From: Isoetes taiwanensis
Taxonomy: Eukaryota; Streptophyta; Lycopodiopsida; Isoetales; Isoetaceae
Direction: 5' to 3'
DNA length: 64,000 bases
Assembly (NCBI GenBank): GCA_021234155.1
Contig: JAJEKV010000053.1
Coordinates: 7,083,424 to 7,147,423, forward strand
This document shows positions 45,542-56,655 of the stretch, piece after piece (the first letter of the stretch is position 1; each line of letters starts with the position of its first letter). Both the position numbers and the translations under genes were made by a program. The notes below the pieces were generated by a model. It was not told the DNA's origin. It saw only the letters and a list, made by a program, of their open reading frames with translations, and searched no databases.

Positions 45542-48022
45542 TTATACAGAGTCACATTTTTGCAGTTCAATGGTACCGGCATAGCCTTCATATCTCAAAA
45601 ATACTTTGCCTTCGAGAATTTCATCCATCAGTTGGCTGACCTCGGTATTATTCATTCCTCGAAGGTATCTTAGGAAAGTCTTGTTGAAGAACTCTTTAGA
45701 AGGCTTATCTGGCAGTTCCCCATGGTCATCAGCCAGCTTCCGCGTTGCCCACTTGTTAACAACAGCAACTAGCTTAGACCATGATTCTTCTTGCATGAAA
45801 AGGAATTGCTTTTCATCCTTGAATTCTTTAACCTTCAAGATCATTGTAGCTACGTCAAAGAAATCCTGTAATTAAAAGCTGGTCAGGATCGCGACGACGA
45901 TCTTCTATAGCTGAAAATAAGAACCTACCTTCCAAGCGGATGATACTGCAGTGCTTGTTGGGCCTTGTGGAGGGCATCCATAAGCCTTGTGCTGATTCCT
46001 TAATTGCTGGAGCTTTTCGATTAGTGGCTCCTTATATACTGTATCCGCTATAATGTCATTGCACTGTATGGATAACTGAATATACTCTTTATTGGAGAGA
46101 TTTCCATTTAGCACCCGGCTTCTTCGCTTTGCATAGCTTTAGCAAATTCCAGTCGTTGCTCGACATTTCCCATCATAGAACAAAGAATTTGTGCAGCAAA
46201 AATACTGTGATTACCAGAAATAATATAAACTTTCTTGTTCAAGAGCTCCTCAGGGCGGGACCAAGTGATCAACTTCCTGCATTGATGTCCCATCAATTAA
46301 TAGGCATTATAAACAGGCGGTCTAATGGAGAGAAATATGCAATAAAACTTACCTTGTCACTGGGTCAAATGGGATGACATCGGCAGGCGTGAGAACCTCC
46401 GTTGGGCACCTTTTGCAGCTCTTGATTACTGTGTGTGCATGATCATTAGATCGAACCCTATGAGTTAGATTTGCTGGGGCTGTCTTACAATAAAAAATGT
46501 TGATCTTCTGAAACCAATTCACTCCCATAGGATAAAATCTTTTAAATTCTTCTAGCTTGGAGGCGGTCTGTTCAGTAAGCTTCTTTTCTTCATCTGGATT
46601 GAATTTTAATTCATCGGGCATACGTGAAGCAGATGACAAAGTCAACATGGAAGTCGTAGCTATAGAGTTGGTGGACGAGGTGGGAGTAGACGAAGTAGAG
46701 GGCTGCCCAGTCTCTTCAGTATTTAAGTTTCGAAGCTTAACCTTGAAGGTACTTATCTTTCTTAGAAGAGGTGCTTCATGTGTATCCGAGTCTTTCATTG
46801 GAAGAGGCATAAGCATATTTTGACCTGAGGGATCAACAATGGCAGATCCGCCTGGATTTGTATTCTGTACAGGCTGAGACACTAAGGATTCTTTTGGAGT
46901 TGATGGTTCACCTACAACAGCTAATGGGACTACAGTTTTTTCTTGGCAACTACCCGCAACCAGTTCGTGTCCATCCGAAAAGGCATTTTGTTGTCATTTG
47001 TAGCCTTCAACGCAATGGAAGGAGGTTTCTTATCAGCGGAAAGGCCCTTCCTGCACATGTTGAAGCCAACAGTATATCCCTATTGCACTTTATCCCAGAC
47101 AAGCTCAACGAATCATAAGATGGCAGGTTCCAACCATATCCTTTAGCACTAGTGGGTACCTCCTTGCCACTAGCAGGCTTATTCGCCTTGCTTGCAGTCA
47201 TGATAGACGGATCATAGTTTTGCTAGCGCAAAACATACTCCACAAATTGTAGCTGCGGTGTATCCTCCACGTTGCATATGATTGCATCTTGGATATTATT
47301 TTTGGTGCCCTCCCACATAGTGACTATTATGCCCATCTGTTTAAAATCTTCTGGGCCCTTTCTGTTCCTCAAGAAGAGACACAAGTCCTTCCGGCGTTCT
47401 CCTGCCACATGAGGTTTGGCCTGAGCTATTTCCATGCACCATTTCCGACTTCTATCAGGAGTTACAATGCGCATGGATTCCACGTTGGGGCCGCGGAAAA
47501 GCTCCAATGCTGCAAGTAGAATATGAAACTGATAAGTGACACCACTCACTACTCAAAGACATGGCAAAGTGCACACAAGGAACGCGGCCGCGATCTTTAC
47601 AAGTAGACAGACAAAAATATTATTAACAAGAATATATTTGCAAGGATCGCGCCCGGATCTTTGTGAGCAAATTACAGATATGATATACGCACTAATGCTA
47701 AGTATCGCGGCCGCGATCTGTATAACAAGTAGAGATATAAGTATTATCTAGTGTTTAGGTTAATGTGCTCTAAAGGATCGCGCCCGCGATAGTTGTGAGC
47801 AATATCTTAAAACTACACTGTATTTATTGGTGAAAAGAATCACGATCGCGATTCTCACAAGCATGAATACTGTAAAAATACAGAAATACTGCTCGTGAAC
47901 ATCGCGGCCGCGATCCTATCGAGCATATAGCATGCTAAAAACAGGACAACTAATGCTAAAACGACAGCAGTGATCGTGAAAAGCGCGAAAATGCCTTTTT
48001 TTAAGGCGGCTGAGCAAGACAT
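45542..48022 (-). pseudogene. ParB-like mobile gene, copy 1 (truncated, broken)
   Basis: Exon 1 (48,022-47,995) encodes MSCSAALKK and ends one base into a codon. A phase-1 intron (47,994-47,510, GC-AG ends) holds the palindrome array. Exon 2 starts ALELFRGPNVES, then RIVTPDRSRKWCMEIAQ and WEGTKNNIQDAIICNVEDT. A TAG follows EYVLR; YGWNLPSYDSLSLSG and a low-complexity Ser/Thr region come after. A ParB-like segment spans a good intron (donor 46,352, acceptor 46,277): LTPADVIPFDPVTR, then KLITWSRPEELLNKKVYIIS with GNHSIFAAQIL. The end is LPDKPSKEFFNKTFLRYLRG to the stop at 45,542. Compared with copy 2 it has one stop, at least two frameshifts (near 46,945 and 46,108) and lacks the methyltransferase-like half. 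ParB assignment is inference from DxIPFDPxT and GNH-AAQ. Confidence 0.6.
47582..47914. repeat. Palindrome array in intron 1 of copy 1
   Basis: Six units with the core ATCGCGGCCGCGAT or a close variant lie at about 47,582, 47,645, 47,704, 47,776, 47,839 and 47,901, spaced 59-72 bp. Three carry the full GCGGCCGC; the fifth is centred on CGATCG. Spacers share TTGTGAGCA/GAGCAT-like words. The array lies wholly between the donor and acceptor of intron 1. Confidence 0.85.
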
Positions 48023-48106
48023 GGCGGCGGTCGAAGGCGCTCGAAAAATTCTGTAGGCGCTCGTGAATTGGATCGCGAAGGAGCCGAGATCTGTGATTTT
48101 CGTGAA

Positions 48107-48114
48107 TTTATAGA
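48107..48114 (-). promoter_or_regulatory. TATA box of ParB-like copy 1
   Basis: The minus strand reads TTCTATAAATT here, about 85 bp upstream of the ATG at 48,022. The same word occurs upstream of copy 2 (56,521-56,531), so it appears conserved between copies. Confidence 0.6.
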
Positions 48115-48154
48115 ATAGGGGTCATTAATGACCCGTCATAATGACGGCCAGAAA

Positions 48155-48230
48155 ATTAATTTCCGGCGGGTGCAATAAATTCCGCGGGCGCAATAAATAC
48201 CGAGGGCGCAATAAATTCCGGCGGCGGATC
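48155..48230. repeat. Short tandem repeat GGGCGCAATAAATWCCG
   Basis: Three copies with a period of about 21-22 bp stand upstream of the ParB-like copy 1 promoter. Function unknown; they may be promoter elements. Confidence 0.7.
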
Positions 48231-48334
48231 CAGAATATTCTTAAAAACGCCGGAATCGACGTTTTTATTCTCTGCACGGACGCCACCACTAAGTTCAAAA
48301 TTCTATACCATGGGACCCGGGGAAGGAGAACAAA

Positions 48335-48470
48335 ATAGTCACAGCATGCGAGTTTAAATGAGACAATGACACTCGCAATACAGCATGGGACGGGTTGCAG
48401 GATAACATATTACTCACGGCACGCGAGTTTAAATGAGACAGTGACAGTCACAATATGGCATGGAAAAGCC
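48335..48470. repeat. Two-copy direct repeat, about 80-bp period
   Basis: GCGAGTTTAAATGAGACA, followed by TGACA-TC-CAATA and GCATGG, occurs at about 48,348 and 48,425. It lies between the two divergent genes. Confidence 0.75.
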
Positions 48471-48942
48471 CCTCTAGAATTACCTGAATTTGAAATTCAA
48501 ACTCAATTCACCCAGCTACACGGCCACACCAGCCATTCGTTCAAATTGGACTCGGGGAGGAGGCTTCTAAGGCGCTGAATAGGTCTTCGAAGGCGATCGT
48601 CTAAATTGGAGGCATTTGAGACGCTCATCTGGAAATGGAAGGCGATCTTGAATATTTGAAGACATTTTTCTGGTATTTCGACTCCTGCATGCTCTGAAGA
48701 GTGGAATCAGACAAGATTTACTATTAAAACTTTGTTTTAATTAAATTATAGGACATCTATACCATTTTAACTTCTGTTATATCAAATGAACGAGTTAGAC
48801 AGCAGAAGAGGCCCAGATTTGTATGTTATATTCTATGTAAAGTAATGTCTTGTCTGAAATGAATTTCACAACATAGTTATCACCCTGGCAAACTTATCGC
48901 AGCTTCAAACCCTGGCCAACTTCAAATCACTGACCGCATTCC

Positions 48943-49325
48943 GAACGCGACAGCGATCTTCGTCTCAGCAGTCAAGAAGTATAAATAGTTAATGTTAGAG
49001 CAAACTGATAAAATGTTGGAGCAAAGTGATTTAATGATGAAGCAAATGGATACTAATTTAATGTCTATTGCTTGATCAGGGCTGCTCGTGTCCTCAGCTA
49101 GATCGCGACAGCAATCTTCATCAGCTTTCAACAAGTATATCTTAGTATTGCAGAAAACATGTCTTAGCATTGGAGCAAACGTGTCTTATCACTGGAGCAA
49201 ACTTGTACAAGCCTCTCAGTCCTCAGCTAGATCGTGGCGACGATCTTGAGCAGCACTAGCTTTTCCTGCCGTTCAACTTTTTCCTCAAACAAGCATTTAG
49301 TGCTTCGTATCATCGCCACCGCGAT
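48943..49325. repeat. Imperfect palindrome array upstream of the third gene
   Basis: Four units related to GATCGCG-RCRG-CGATC lie at about 48,943, 49,101, 49,230 and 49,312. They keep the ATCG/CGAT flanks but have diverged centres (ACAG, GGCG, CACC). Spacers contain repeated TGGAGCAAA words. The array ends just before the acceptor at 49,358. Confidence 0.65.
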
Positions 49326-49359
49326 TTCTAATAGCACTATCGGCCTTGTCTAATTCAAG

Positions 49360-50712
49360 GTGGTTGAATCAAGGTCCATACTATTCAATGGTGTCAAAGT
49401 CAGGGAGGGCAAAGTATATGGTTTCAACAAACATCACAACTTGCCCTTGCCCGTGGGCACCGTGGTAGTGTCTATGGATAAGACTTTGGACGGAAGCATA
49501 CCTTTGCCATATCCAGAAGCCGAGATTTCAACACTCAGAGAGTCGCTGGGGAGTTTCATTTTGTGGCCTGTACGTTGTATAGCGTCGCTTGCGCCCGAAG
49601 GTGACATATCGACTCCGCCAGCGCAGTTAAAAAAATTTAACTGGTAGGTAGTCGAAGACGAGGAAGGTCCATTCAAGCAAACCTGTGGTGATAAAGGCAT
49701 TTCAAGAGATGAGCTGATGGAGAGGAATTGCATGCTGATGCATGACTGCTGCTATATGCACAGGGGGTGATCATCTTCACTGATCCTAATCAGGTAGTTG
49801 GTGACATAAGGTTAGGGGAAGACTTCCTGGCTGCCACCGTGAGTGAAGATATGTCCTATGCCAGAGAAGCCGTCTATGAGATGCCAAGCTTGTGCTGAAA
49901 TGCCGCAACTACACGACTTGGTCAGGTGGTCCAATGCCTTGGTGTTAGTAGACAATATCACAATATCGACTCTCATAGAGGTTGTGAAAGAACAGAACAT
50001 CGAGACAGAACCCTGTGCAATCCAAGTGGAAGTTGCTAAGACTCAAAAGAGGTCTTATAGAATGGTGAATCGAACACCTGCTACTCCATGTAAGATTGAT
50101 AAGAAGATCACTACAGCTTCTATTCTAGACTTCAAATCCATGATTTGGTGCATTCGCAGATGTTGTGCCACTTTCTCCACCTGCGAGATCAAGTCCATGC
50201 GAAGTTTCTTTTGGAATATAAGTGCTGCGGACAGGACCACCTTTGCTTACAACATGCTTGACCTTTGCTCAGAAAATGGGCAGGTCCGGAAGGTGATGCT
50301 AAATAACAAGCAAGTCTGCTTGAAAGCATGGCACAAAGCTTACGACATTCCAATGTCAACTTTCTATAAGTGGCGTGAACTTTTCCTTGCTGGTCATTAG
50401 ACTTGTTGAACATGATAATACGGGCTCAAAGAAACCAAGGTCGCCCAACCTGTGCTAGCTACAAAAACTCCATCTGGCAATCCAATGCAAATCTGTAGCA
50501 GGCTGATAAATTCAGCCTATGCTATCTTCAACCACAAAAAATTCAAGCAAGTGCACAAAGATTTTAATAAGGAAAAGGCCTTCAGATTATTAGCAAAGAA
50601 AACAATTAAAAAAATTATATCCCCGTGCTTTCAGGTACAGCTACCTGAACTACCACAAACCCTTCGCTCCAGAACCAAAATAAAAACAGATGCTGCTGCT
50701 ACGACCTCCTAA
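49360..50712 (+). pseudogene. Transposon-like gene beside ParB-like copy 1, broken
   Basis: After an acceptor-like CAAG at 49,359 the frame reads VVESRSILFNGVKVREGKVY, LPVGTVVVSMDKTLDGSIPL and TLRESLGSFILWPVRCI. This pattern recalls the domain that accompanies plant CACTA-type transposases (listed, as I remember, as DUF8039). A second frame (49,843-50,400) has KVMLNNKQVCLKAWHKAYDI and PMSTFYKWRELFLAGH, a motif common to several plant and animal transposon proteins. A third piece (50,452-50,712) ends in a basic tail. Frames change at about 49,650 and 50,400. It lies head to head with ParB-like copy 1, so both might belong to one element. Confidence 0.4.
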
Positions 50713-53361
50713 AATTTTGGCCATAGAACACAGGTATGAAGCTGAGAATGCAGTTCTGATCAAGAAAGCCACTAGAGAAGAACCTTGGGCAAAAAAACTA
50801 GCTATTCAATGGCCTCAGCATCTCTAGCAAGAAAAAAATGAACAAAGCCGTCATGATTAGTATTGGGAAGCCTACTCACTGTTAATACATTTGGTATTTG
50901 TTTGGGCTTTGGACAATGTTATCTCATAGCAAAATGTAAAATAACGGCACACCCTAAGGGAGGTATAACCGCATTCAGATGACCTAACCCTAAAGCGAAT
51001 TTCTACTGTGGTCGCTTCTAATAGCCCGATGCCTCCAATGGATGGCCACTTCTTGTTTCTTGCAGCGGGCCTAGGCTTCAATCATCGATTCTTTGTGCTC
51101 TTCCACTTTCGAGATGAGATATGGTGGAATCCAGCAGAGTCAACTGCCTACGGAACTCTGTCTCCTCATGGTATGGTATGAGCAATTTGCAATAGATTTC
51201 GATTTTCTATCAGGATGCTCTGCTCGAAAATTGCATGTAGCTCTGATCTTTGCCACAATCGTTCCAAGATCTGATGGGATAGACAAAATACGAAGTGCTA
51301 TTTTCTTCCAATATTGAATCACTTAATTATTCTCGTGCATAAGATAAGATAAGATAAGATGAATTTTTACGTCCACTGGAAGACTAGGTAAATTTATGTT
51401 GTTTGATTAGATTGCATACGATGAAGGAGTTTTAACAGTCACGATTCCATTCGGAAACAGGGCTGCTCACGGTTGCACTTAACTCCTGCATACAAACATA
51501 ATCTGGATAAGTACAACGAAGGGAATCAAAGTATTTGGGTTGCTATTCATAGGTACAGAAGCTTTTGCGTTGCATATTAGACATGGCCTCTTACTTTTGT
51601 CCGTTTGACTTACAAAATGCAAAGCAGTTTCTTATTGATGTGTATGTTTGTGCACAGCTTGGCGAATAAAACAGGTATTGCTGTTGACCATGTAGTTTCT
51701 TCTGAAGAAATAGATGGCGTACTTACTGCAGGGTCAACATAAGTGCAGGTAAACAGCCTGCAATTTTAAGTCATATTCCTCTAATAAGCATCTCATGTGC
51801 AGTTGCATTTTGTTGTTAGCATCTAGAAAGGATCATGTGAATGTCTCAAGGTCATCCTCACCCATAGAAAATCATTCAACAAGAAACCTGTTTGGTATGT
51901 TTCTAAAGAGGGGAGAGTTTATATGGACATGGAACATGCATATAATGGGATTGGTTGCATTGCATGTTAGACATCCCAATAACATGTTTTGGGTTACTTA
52001 CTACAAATAACAAGGCGGGCAGAAGAGGAGATGTTTTTACAGAAGATTTTGAAAGAGCAGCAGGTGAGTGCACTCTTATGGATTCTTCTTTATGTAACAT
52101 ATTACATGGTATTTTCCTTGGCTGGTTTTTGAAAGCAGGAGCCCGTACAAGCACATTCTGTTATACAGCTTGTTTGTAGCATAATGAGTCCAAATTCTGC
52201 ATTAGTTTATCTGTTTCTAATATCTTAAACTCTGATTTTTGTGATTCTAGCATTTTGGACTCTGATTTCTGTGTTTCTGTTAGAAATATGTCATGAACAT
52301 GTGCTGAGGAGAATTGATTTGCAGCTGCAGAGATAAGTAAAGAAGCTTAAATGCACTTTCAGCTATTTGTTCAAAGCAAAGCGATATTTTTCTCGAGGCT
52401 TTTGGTCTTGTGGGTTCAAATCCCAAAGCTTTCTCTCAACTGCATTGCTCCGGCAGTTCCGTTCGTCTAACTTTTCTGTACACCTCGTATGTGGTTTCTT
52501 TCAGGGTGGTTTTTCTCCGGATTTGGTTTAATTCCGTTTCTTATGGTGGGCAGAGTAGACCATTGAGTTTCCATTTTTTAGGTCTCAAGTGGAACAAGAT
52601 TTCAAGGGATCTCCCTAATCAAACGGCCAGGAATATACTATGACAAAAGAAGTGAATTCTTATCATTAAACTTCACACACAAAGCAATATTAAATATCAT
52701 ATATTAGAAAATTAGGGATATTCACAACCTTGAAAAATTGTAATCGTTTTACTGTTTGAAATCATAGAAAGAAAAATTGTATTAGCAGATTTAACCACGT
52801 CAATTTGCCGCGTTGTATGTTTTCGTTTAACTACTAGAAAATATCATATATTTTAATTTAGAAAAGCCAATCATGTTTTATTATCATGCAGAATGATATG
52901 GTAAAAGAATTCATATTAGTCTATCACGTTGTGTATTGATAATTAGTCAGTGTAAAGCATCATAAAAATATGGTAAAACAAGTCATATTAGTATATTTAA
53001 ACCAAGTATATTTATTAGGTTGTGTATTGATAAATAATTAGTATAAAGCATCATGATAATTATGCACTTAAAATTATCATGTCAATATATTGGTTAAGAT
53101 AGACGGGTACAAATACCAGCCCCCTAAATTTGACATACTAAACATTCATCCATATCATATATTCTAGTTGGTTATAAAGACCACTTAAAATTACGATGTT
53201 TTAATACCATGTAACAAAACAATGTTGGTTTATCACCTTAGAAAAATATATTGATTAACCACACTATATAACTAGACATGGTTTGTAAACTTTTGAACCC
53301 ACAAACATGTACTGATTTATGGATTCGACTTTCACCAACAAATCATTAAAATAAAATCATA
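50713..53361. other. Non-coding DNA with a short (ATAAG)n microsatellite
   Basis: No gene is recognised in about 2.6 kb. A microsatellite of the unit ATAAG lies at about 51,339-51,360. The last kilobase is very AT-rich. Confidence 0.5.
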
Positions 53362-54605
53362 TTGATTCAGTTTTGGGGGCCTTGTGAAAGTAATGAGCAA
53401 CTGGCTGCTAAACTCGCTGCTCAAAATACTGTGATAATGCAAAATATGGGGGATATCCTTGCCTCCCTTGCGGGTGATGCAACCAACAATGCAATAGATT
53501 CACAGGTTAACTGGGATTTAATTGAATTGATAAGGCACCTGAGAGAGAAGGGGCCATTAATAACCCAAGCGACTCTAGTGATTTCGAGGTTTGCCAAATC
53601 AATACTAAAATTATGTCAGTTGTGAAGGACGTAAAGGAACTAATAGAAAATACAAAGATATAACAATTCTAACAGTCAGAAGAGCACAGAGATTAAGGGT
53701 GGCGAAGGGGAGAATGATGCTAACGACGACAGCGAAACTGAAGATGATAGATATGGCCTTGCAGATGAAATCGTGCCACGCGTGATTTAATTTATCTTTA
53801 GTTTGAATTAAATCGCACCAAGCATGTTTTGTTTACATTTCATTGTCAGATTAAATCATGTCGAGCGCGATTTGGTTAAGCCTAACTCAAATCACGCCTG
53901 ACGCATTTGTATTGTTGCAATGTATAATATAAGGGTGTGCATGATCATATCTTGCTGACCAGATACATGTTTGATGTTTCAGCTTCTCTCCGGTTTCTAA
54001 GAAGGTTTGGTGTTCGATCTAAACGGAGTTATTTGTAAGACTTTTCCGAAAAATAAAGTGGCTAGAGATCAGTTTCACCAGACACCAGTAGAATCAAATT
54101 TCAAGTGGAACTATTCGCGGCCGCACTTGAAAAAGATGCTAGATGAGGCATTTAGGTTATTTCGAGTTGGTATTTGGTCATCGATGGAACTAAGGAACAT
54201 CAAAGATACTGTGGAGGCATTGGGGGAAATGGGTAGACATTGGTTGACCTTTTGGGATCAACACAAATGTGTGAAGTTCACTAATTCCAAGGATCCAACA
54301 GGCAAGCCTATCTTCATCAAACATAGGACGAACTTGGTATCGAGAATAAGGATGATATAATCATAGTGGATGATGATGCTCTCAAATGCTTCTACAATCA
54401 AACGCAGGCCCTGAATCCACTATCTTATGATCCAAAAAATTTTGTGACAGATGATTTTCTGGTGAAGTTTATGTCTATTATAAATAATTTGGTTATAGGG
54501 ATGACAGTGCGTGAAGTGTTAGATTCACACCCAGAACTAGATAGAACAGTTGACATGGAACCACACCTTGTTAAATTCCTGGAAAAACATGGATTGATCC
54601 CTTAA
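53362..54605 (+). pseudogene. FCP1/NLI-interacting-factor-like HAD phosphatase, broken
   Basis: The recognisable part is at 54,007-54,605: FDLNGVICK (HAD motif I region, with DLNG in place of the catalytic DxD), VGIWSSM, FWDQHKCVKFTN, KPIFIKHR and, after a 1-nt frameshift near 54,330, IVDDDALKCFYNQ. These follow the FCP1-homology order seen in plant NLI-interacting-factor-like proteins, which act on phosphoserine in nuclear targets. Replacing the second aspartate would impair phosphatase activity. The piece at 53,362-53,625 (ESNEQLAAKLAAQNTVIMQN) and an acidic stretch near 53,720 may be its N-terminal part, separated by a stop. Confidence 0.55.
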
Positions 54606-54734
54606 TATTTTATTGAAATATATGATATTTTTGTATGATATTTGTGTCATGTATCCATAAATTCGGGTCTCCAATTGCCTCGCAAATAATGTAATCTGTT
54701 ATTATCCAACCGAATATTTTCAAGGGACCAGTGG

Positions 54735-56150
54735 TCTCGTTTGTTGCAGGATTTGGCCTTGGTTGAGGTCCCTGGGGACTTGTCTTTCACCTATTGTAAT
54801 AGGCAGATTGGTGCGGGCCGGGCGTATGCTAGGCATGACCGGTGTTATGCTTCCCCATGCGCACTGGATGGTATGCCCTCTTTGTGCCGGAGTAACATTC
54901 TGTCTACCTCCATTTCTGATCATTACCCTCAAGTTTCGTCCAGTCAGGGTGCAGTTGCCTCTCGGCCCTCTAGGACGGTGTTCCGTTTGAACACCCGGCT
55001 TCTGGCTGATGCGGATTTCTCGGCCCAGTGCCAGGAGTTGTGGCTTGATACCTTTTCATCTCTGAAGGGTATGTCTGGTATGGTGACTGCCTTGCCCAGG
55101 GTGAAGCGTTTTGCCAAGGTCTTTGGTAGGCAGCGTGTGCAGTAGGAGCGGCAGGAGTTGCATGGTCTCTATCAGGAGTTGGAGAGGATTCGGGCGCAGC
55201 CTTCTGATGCCATCAGGGAGAATGCAGTGTTGCAGCGTATTGTTGCTCTGGAGCAGGTTAAAGTCGCGGGAGGCATGTGAAGGCGGCCCTTACCGGGTTG
55301 AAGGAGGGGACACAAGTTCGTTTGTTCTTGAGCAGACTAGGGCGGCGATATCAAAGATCTATGGCGCCCCTTGCTTTGCCTCGATGGCCGGAATTTGGAG
55401 GATCCCGCTGATTTGCAGAGGTATGTGCATGCCCATTTCTTAGGGTTTTTCGCGACCGCGACTCTTCCCTATGAGCGAGGAGATGCGGGGAGCTTGTCTT
55501 GGGGGTCGTTAAGTCATTGATTCGCGCCTCACCAAACAAGTGAGAGCTTGGAGGCGGAGCTCTCCAGAGAGGATTTAGTCTGCAGCATGTATGTGCATGG
55601 CCAAGGATAAATGTCCCGGGCTGGATGGCATCCCCTGTGGAGTTCTTTTCGGACTTATTGGGAGTGGGCTGGTGAGTGATTGTACCGTGTGTATCTTGAG
55701 TTGCCGCAGTCTTCTCAAATGTTTAGGATATTGAATACCGCATGCATTTCCTTGATTCCTAAGGTTAAGCAGCCTTCTACTATTAATGATTGGAGGCCTA
55801 TCTCCTTGTTGTCCTCTGTGTATAAGATTATTGCGAAAGCCCTGGCAGAGAAGTTGAAGCCGGTGTTGACTTCTTCCATTAGTAAGGTGCGTACTGGTTT
55901 GTCCCCGGCGGGAACATTTTGACTAATGTTGCCGCAGCCTTATGAGGGCCTTTATTGGGCCAGAAGAACAGGTCAAGGCATTGCCTATCTTAAGCTTGAC
56001 TTTGCCAAAGCTTACGATAGTGTCCGTTGGGAGTTTTTGTCTGCCATGATGTTAGCACTGGGCTGTGGTCCACGCTTTAGAGAGACAGTCATGAAGTTGC
56101 ATAGGTCAGCACGGGCTACGGTCAGCACGGGCTCCAGCGCCTCGAAGATC
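54735..56150 (+). mobile_element. LINE (L1 type), 5' portion: endonuclease end and first half of RT
   Basis: ALVEVPGDLSFTYCNRQIG, ARHDRCYAS and SDHYPQVSS are the C-terminal motifs of a plant L1 endonuclease. Next come ISLIPKVKQPSTINDWRPIS with VYKIIAKALAEKL and [19 protein letters not shown], the first RT blocks. Frameshifts and stops are present. The RT stops at about 56,150 and resumes at about 61,285, after the inserted ParB-like element. The 5' end is truncated. Confidence 0.85.
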
Positions 56151-56522
56151 TTGCAAAACAATGAAATTTGAATTGGCTTTTCCCGCTTTCTCGAATTGGT
56201 TTGTTCTCGATTTCAAATTCTCTGATCCATCTGTCCGTCCAGAACCGGATTTTTTGGGGCATTTATAGTCGTGATAATGTGTCAGTCCGAAATTACGCCC
56301 GAATTTGAACGCGGACGCCCAAGTGGATAAGGACCTTTCCTACGGATTACTTGCCTTTTTCGGACGGGGTATATTCAGATTTAATCGCATTTATGTCGGG
56401 GAATAAATACGTACGGCCGGGCCGGTAATTATTATCGCCGTGCACGACGCCATTATGGCCGCACGCTTTTTCACGCAGCAAGCAATTATGAGGGGCGGAC
56501 AATTAATTTCAGCGGCAGCGTT

Positions 56523-56530
56523 CTATAAAT
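56523..56530 (+). promoter_or_regulatory. TATA box of ParB-like copy 2
   Basis: TTCTATAAATTG lies about 126 bp upstream of the ATG at 56,656 and matches the box of copy 1 (TTCTATAAATT). Confidence 0.6.
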
Positions 56531-56655
56531 TGAAACTTCAAACCTTTAAAACAAATTTCGACTACGATTTGATTCAGCGCCCTAGCCTTCACCCTCCGAA
56601 ATTTTCTCGAGCCACTCCAAAAGACTCAGATTAACGAACTCGGCCCAGCGATCCC

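Noticed and set aside
47582-47914. Cloning linkers or vector contamination (NotI-like GCGGCCGC sites)
   Set aside because: The sites are degenerate, regularly spaced, lie inside a phase-consistent intron and recur in the same place in a second diverged copy.
56104-56133. GGTCAGCACGGGCT repeated at the left LINE junction as a target duplication
   Set aside because: Both copies lie on the same side of the inserted element, so it is a local tandem repeat rather than a flanking duplication.
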